A DNA stretch of 64,000 bases from Parasedimentitalea maritima. Lineage in GTDB: Bacteria; Pseudomonadota; Alphaproteobacteria; Rhodobacterales; Rhodobacteraceae. The stretch is from the NCBI RefSeq assembly GCF_005771405.1, contig NZ_VAUA01000004.1, positions 1 through 64,000 of the forward strand, in the 5' to 3' direction. Position numbers and translations under genes: made by a program. A model generated the notes under the pieces. The model did no database searches. It was not told the DNA's origin and worked only from the letters and a program-made list of their open reading frames with translations. This document shows, piece after piece, positions 60,869 to 64,000 of the stretch (within the stretch, counting starts at the first letter, position 1; the number at the start of each line of letters is the position of its first letter).

Positions 60869-62266
60869 ATGAGCGAGTCTTTTATCGGCCTAATGAGCGG
60901 GCAAGAACGTAGCCATTGGATTCGTCTGCGCACACTAATTTTGTTGCGTTGGGTGGCCATCGGCGGTCAGATCACTGCCATTGCTGTTGCCCAGAATCTG
61001 TACAACCTGCAGTTGGAATTGGGCCTGTGTTATTTTGCCGTTGGTGTTTCGGTAGTTGGAAACCTAGTAGCGATGTTTGTTTTCCCAGAGAACAAACGTT
61101 TGTCCGAGTTTGAAAACTTTCTGACGGTGCTGTTTGATCTGCTGCAGCTATCTTTTTTGCTGTACCTTACAGGCGGCTTGAACAACCCCTTTGCATTGCT
61201 GGTACTGGGCCCGGTGACGATCTCAGCGAACATGATGAGACTACGCTCAACCCTGATCATTGGTGGTACCGCAATAATTCTGGTGACCTTAATGGCCGAG
61301 TTCCACATGCCATTACGCACCGCTCAGGGATTTATTCTACGCATTCCTGATGTCTTTGTTTTTGGCAATTGGATTGCCATAATCATCGCAGTGATGTTTT
61401 TGGGGGCTTATTCGCACCGAATTAGCTCAGAAATGCGGTCAATGTCGGACGCGTTAGCCGCAACACAGCTAGCTCTGTCGCGAGAACAAAAGTTGACGGA
61501 TCTTGGTGGGGTAGTTGCCGCCGCTGCACACGAGTTGGGCACTCCTCTTGCCACCATTAAACTGGCCAGTGCTGAGCTAATCGAAGAGCTTGATGACCGA
61601 CCCGACTTGCGCGTTGACGCCGCGCTAATCCGTGAGCAAGCAGATCGTTGTCGTGATATATTGCAGAATATGGGACGGGCAGGAAAAGATGACCTGCATC
61701 TGCGGCAGGCTCCGGTATCTACGGTAATCCATGAAGCAGCGGAACCACATATGCACCGTGGCAAATTCATTCACTTCAAGGAAGGTCCCGATGAAGGGGG
61801 GGACGTCCAACAGCCCACCATCCTTCGCAAACCCGAGATCATCCATGGGTTACGAAATCTGGTGCAAAATGCAGTGGACTACTCTCGCGCCAATGTCTGG
61901 GTAGATTCGATTTGGACTAACGATACCATCCTGGTGCGAATTTATGATGACGGAGGCGGCTATCCGTCGCATGTATTGGGTCGAATTGGTGACCCGTTTA
62001 TGCGCCGTGGTCGCAGCGACAGTGACCGTAAAATGCGGCCTGAATACGAAGGTATGGGGTTAGGTCTGTTTATTGCAAAGACCTTGCTCGAGCGAACTGG
62101 GGCTAGTTTACGCTTTGCCAACGGCTCAGACCCATCACAAAATATCAGCATACATACCGACCGACCTGGAGCCATCGTCGAAGTTTCTTGGCCCCGCAAG
62201 ATGATTGACGCGCTAGATGGTGACTATGCGGTCCCCATGGGTCATAATAAACAGATAGAAATTTAA
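60869..62266 (+). CDS. regB: RegB/PrrB redox sensor kinase
   Basis: ATG 60869 gives 465 aa and has GGAG 10-13 bp upstream; an in-frame ATG at 60848 lacks a site. It has six membrane segments, the quinone-binding GGLNNPF (residues 102-108), the H-box AAAAHELGTPLATIK with H221, and the redox cysteine C261 (ADRCRDILQ). A HATPase domain with GGGYP and GMGLGLFIAKTLLE follows. Both the His and the Cys are offset by four from R. capsulatus numbering. Confidence 0.95.
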   Translation: MSESFIGLMSGQERSHWIRLRTLILLRWVAIGGQITAIAVAQNLYNLQLELGLCYFAVGVSVVGNLVAMFVFPENKRLSEFENFLTVLFDLLQLSFLLYLTGGLNNPFALLVLGPVTISANMMRLRSTLIIGGTAIILVTLMAEFHMPLRTAQGFILRIPDVFVFGNWIAIIIAVMFLGAYSHRISSEMRSMSDALAATQLALSREQKLTDLGGVVAAAAHELGTPLATIKLASAELIEELDDRPDLRVDAALIREQADRCRDILQNMGRAGKDDLHLRQAPVSTVIHEAAEPHMHRGKFIHFKEGPDEGGDVQQPTILRKPEIIHGLRNLVQNAVDYSRANVWVDSIWTNDTILVRIYDDGGGYPSHVLGRIGDPFMRRGRSDSDRKMRPEYEGMGLGLFIAKTLLERTGASLRFANGSDPSQNISIHTDRPGAIVEVSWPRKMIDALDGDYAVPMGHNKQIEI

Positions 62267-62288
62267 CTATTCACCTTTAGGCAACCAG

Positions 62289-62303
62289 TTAAACATCAAT
62301 TAA
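62289..62303. promoter_or_regulatory. CtrA-like box upstream of the PAS protein
   Basis: TTAAACATCAATTAA is an exact TTAA-N7-TTAA match, 51 bp upstream of the ATG at 62355. Further TTAA half-sites lie nearby at 62269 and 62325. Confidence 0.6.
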
Positions 62304-62354
62304 CTATTATTGAGGCAAGATAGGGTTAACAGCAGATCAACTAGGCAGGATAAC

Positions 62355-63905
62355 ATGCAAAACATCGTCTCTATCGAATGGCTTGTTTTGGCGACTCTAT
62401 GTGTGGCCACAGCAGCAGTGGCTGTTTGGTGGCTCTCTCCTGCAGTGGGCCAAAAGGGTATGGAACATGATCTGCTAACTGGCGATAGCAGAACTGACGC
62501 CGTTTTTCTGTTCGATGACGCCAACCTGATTGGCTGGTCCACCGGCGCCCGCAAATTTATCGGTGATACAGCTGATGGTTTCAGCTGGGCCACTCTGCGA
62601 GACCAACTCTCGCGCAGCTACCCAGGTTTACCTCAATCACCTGGATTTCTAAAAGATGTCGGACCGTTAGTACTATCTGGAACGTCTACAGCTGAATCAC
62701 ACGAGGCTCACTGCGAGTGGATCGACGGAATCACGCGTGTGCAGCTGCGTCGCAGCGCGACTGAGGCCAAGGATAAAGCACTAGATCAAGAACTGACCAC
62801 TCTTCGGGCTGCTGTACATCAGGCTCCCTACCCTGTCTGGCTACAATCCGAAGAGGACGAAGTCACTTGGTCCAATCTTGCCTACGACAACCTCAGTCAG
62901 AAATTGCGTGGCCGCAACGTCGATTTTGCTGACCCTCTGTTTTCAGACCTCTCTGAACCAATGACCAGTGGCAAAGCAGAACGGATCTCTATCCCCCTGC
63001 CGGACAGCAACAAGAAGCTATGGTACAATATTTCGACCACTGAGACCGAAGCCGGCTGGCTGTGTCACGCTGTGGACATCAATGCCGTTGTTGACGCCGA
63101 GGTTGCCCAGCGCAATTTTGTACAGACATTGGCCAAAACCTTCGCCCAGTTGTCGATCGGCCTCGCTATTTTTGACCGAAACCGCCAGCTTGTGCTGTTC
63201 AACCCAGTCCTCATCGACCTCACCGCCCTACCCGCCAATTTCCTCAGCTCTCGCCCAAATTTGCTTAGCTTTTTTGATCGTCTGCGCGACCAGCGCATGA
63301 TGCCAGAGCCAAAAAACTATACCAGCTGGCGCCATCAGATGGCGGACTTGCTAGAGGCTGCGGCTGAAGGTCGGTACCAGGAAACTTGGTCACTGCCGTC
63401 AGGTTCGGTTTATTCAGTCAGCGGTCGCCCACACCCCGATGGTGCTGTCGCATTTCTCTTCGAAGACATTACCGCCGAAATCACTCTGACTCGTCAGTTC
63501 CGCTCAGAGCTGGAAATGGGCCAATCTATTATGGACCAGATGGATGAGGCGATTGCGGTGTTTGCCAATGACGGCACCATGACGTTTTCAAACAAAGCCT
63601 ACCACGATTTATGGCAAATGGACCCTGATGCCAGCTTTGCCAAGGTATCGGTGGTTGATGCTTGCCGCGTTTGGCAAAACATGTGCGCTGCTACTCCGAC
63701 TTGGGGTGAATTGCGCGACTTCGTTGGTGGCCGTGAGAACCGTGATCAATGGTGGACCCATGTCCAGTTACGCAACGGCAACCCTCTTATTTGCAAAGTA
63801 TCCCCTGTCCAGAATGGCGCAACCATGGTGACATTCCGCGCCCCAGCCCCATCCATCGCGCCGCCGGAGCAGGAACGCTTCAAGATTACTCATCAAAACG
63901 GGTAA
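62355..63905 (+). CDS. Membrane-anchored PAS protein without a kinase domain
   Basis: ATG 62355 gives 516 aa, with CAGGATA just upstream. It has one membrane segment (about residues 7-27) and at least two PAS-like regions (about 280-370 and 385-490). The latter contain FDRNRQLVLFNPVLIDLTAL and FANDGTMTFSNKAYHDLWQM. It then stops without an H-box or HATPase domain. The second PAS resembles the PAS of DivL-type sensors. I take it for a DivL-like signalling protein lacking the catalytic half. It follows regB by 88 bp. Confidence 0.7.
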   Translation: MQNIVSIEWLVLATLCVATAAVAVWWLSPAVGQKGMEHDLLTGDSRTDAVFLFDDANLIGWSTGARKFIGDTADGFSWATLRDQLSRSYPGLPQSPGFLKDVGPLVLSGTSTAESHEAHCEWIDGITRVQLRRSATEAKDKALDQELTTLRAAVHQAPYPVWLQSEEDEVTWSNLAYDNLSQKLRGRNVDFADPLFSDLSEPMTSGKAERISIPLPDSNKKLWYNISTTETEAGWLCHAVDINAVVDAEVAQRNFVQTLAKTFAQLSIGLAIFDRNRQLVLFNPVLIDLTALPANFLSSRPNLLSFFDRLRDQRMMPEPKNYTSWRHQMADLLEAAAEGRYQETWSLPSGSVYSVSGRPHPDGAVAFLFEDITAEITLTRQFRSELEMGQSIMDQMDEAIAVFANDGTMTFSNKAYHDLWQMDPDASFAKVSVVDACRVWQNMCAATPTWGELRDFVGGRENRDQWWTHVQLRNGNPLICKVSPVQNGATMVTFRAPAPSIAPPEQERFKITHQNG

Positions 63906-64000
63906 CGTGATTTCTAACTCAACCTCTACCTGACGGACCTGACGATCCGAGGCTGTGCTGAAGTTAGCAGCGCGCTCGGAACGTCAGGTGAAAACACTTA

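Noticed and set aside
63907-64000. Possible start of tsaE after the PAS gene
   Set aside because: One frame from 63930 reads LTDLTIRGCAEVSSALGTSGENT, which is vaguely like TsaE, but it has an upstream stop at 63915 and no start codon. A GTG at 63907 runs into TGA after eight codons. The window ends too soon to judge.
1-64000. CRISPR arrays, insertion sequences, prophage, tRNA or rRNA genes
   Set aside because: No repeat arrays, transposase or integrase genes, terminal inverted repeats, or tRNA/rRNA-like segments were seen on reading through the window.

Overview
The window reads as chromosomal DNA of a motile, moderate-GC marine alphaproteobacterium of the Rhodobacteraceae (Roseobacter group). 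The evidence is an alphaproteobacterial flagellar locus (FlbT, a DUF1217 protein, MotE, single-domain FliN), a RegB/SenC/RegA redox locus close to ahcY, and a hemD / Mic60-like / hemY cluster divergent from tsaD-gpsA. No rRNA, tRNA, CRISPR array, insertion sequence or prophage was recognised.

Region 1 (1-27.4 kb) is a flagellar superoperon made of several divergent blocks. A plus-strand operon ends in flbT and a DUF1217 gene. fliI (minus) diverges from flgB-flgC-fliE-fliQ-flgF-flgG-flgA-flgH-fliL2 (plus). A minus-strand block runs fliL, a coiled-coil membrane protein, motE, motA, a large unrecognised secreted protein, a lytic transglycosylase, flhA, fliR, flhB and a FliJ-like gene. fliF-fliH-fliN-fliP (plus) diverges from fliL. 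A last minus-strand block is motB, then flgE-flgK-flgL-flgI. Together these give rod, hook, hook-junction, P and L rings, MS ring, export gate and ATPase, and stators. Flagellin, FliG, FliM, FlgD and FliK are not in the window. CtrA-like boxes (TTAA-N7-TTAA or one mismatch) lie about 47-60 bp upstream of fliI, fliL/fliF, flgE and motB.

Region 2 (27.4-47.8 kb) is accessory metabolism. It holds a LysR-M20 deacetylase pair; a sugar ABC transporter operon with glucokinase and a NagB-II-like SIS deaminase, divergent from a ROK repressor (probably amino-sugar use); a LysR/GST pair; a MAPEG protein behind a divergent promoter with palindromic operators but no adjacent regulator; and a peptide-type ABC operon fused to a cytosolic alkaline-phosphatase-superfamily enzyme and a HAD phosphatase, divergent from a DeoR regulator.

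Region 3 (47.8-56.9 kb) is mostly housekeeping: hemY-like, Mic60-like and hemD on the minus strand; tsaD, gpsA, a YciI protein and an EVE protein on the plus strand; then a DUF2853 gene, a LysR regulator and two unrecognised genes.

Region 4 (56.9-64 kb) holds ahcY, a small secreted protein, an HD-domain phosphohydrolase, and the redox regulators regA, senC and regB. The window closes with a membrane-anchored PAS protein that lacks a kinase domain and has a perfect CtrA-like box upstream.
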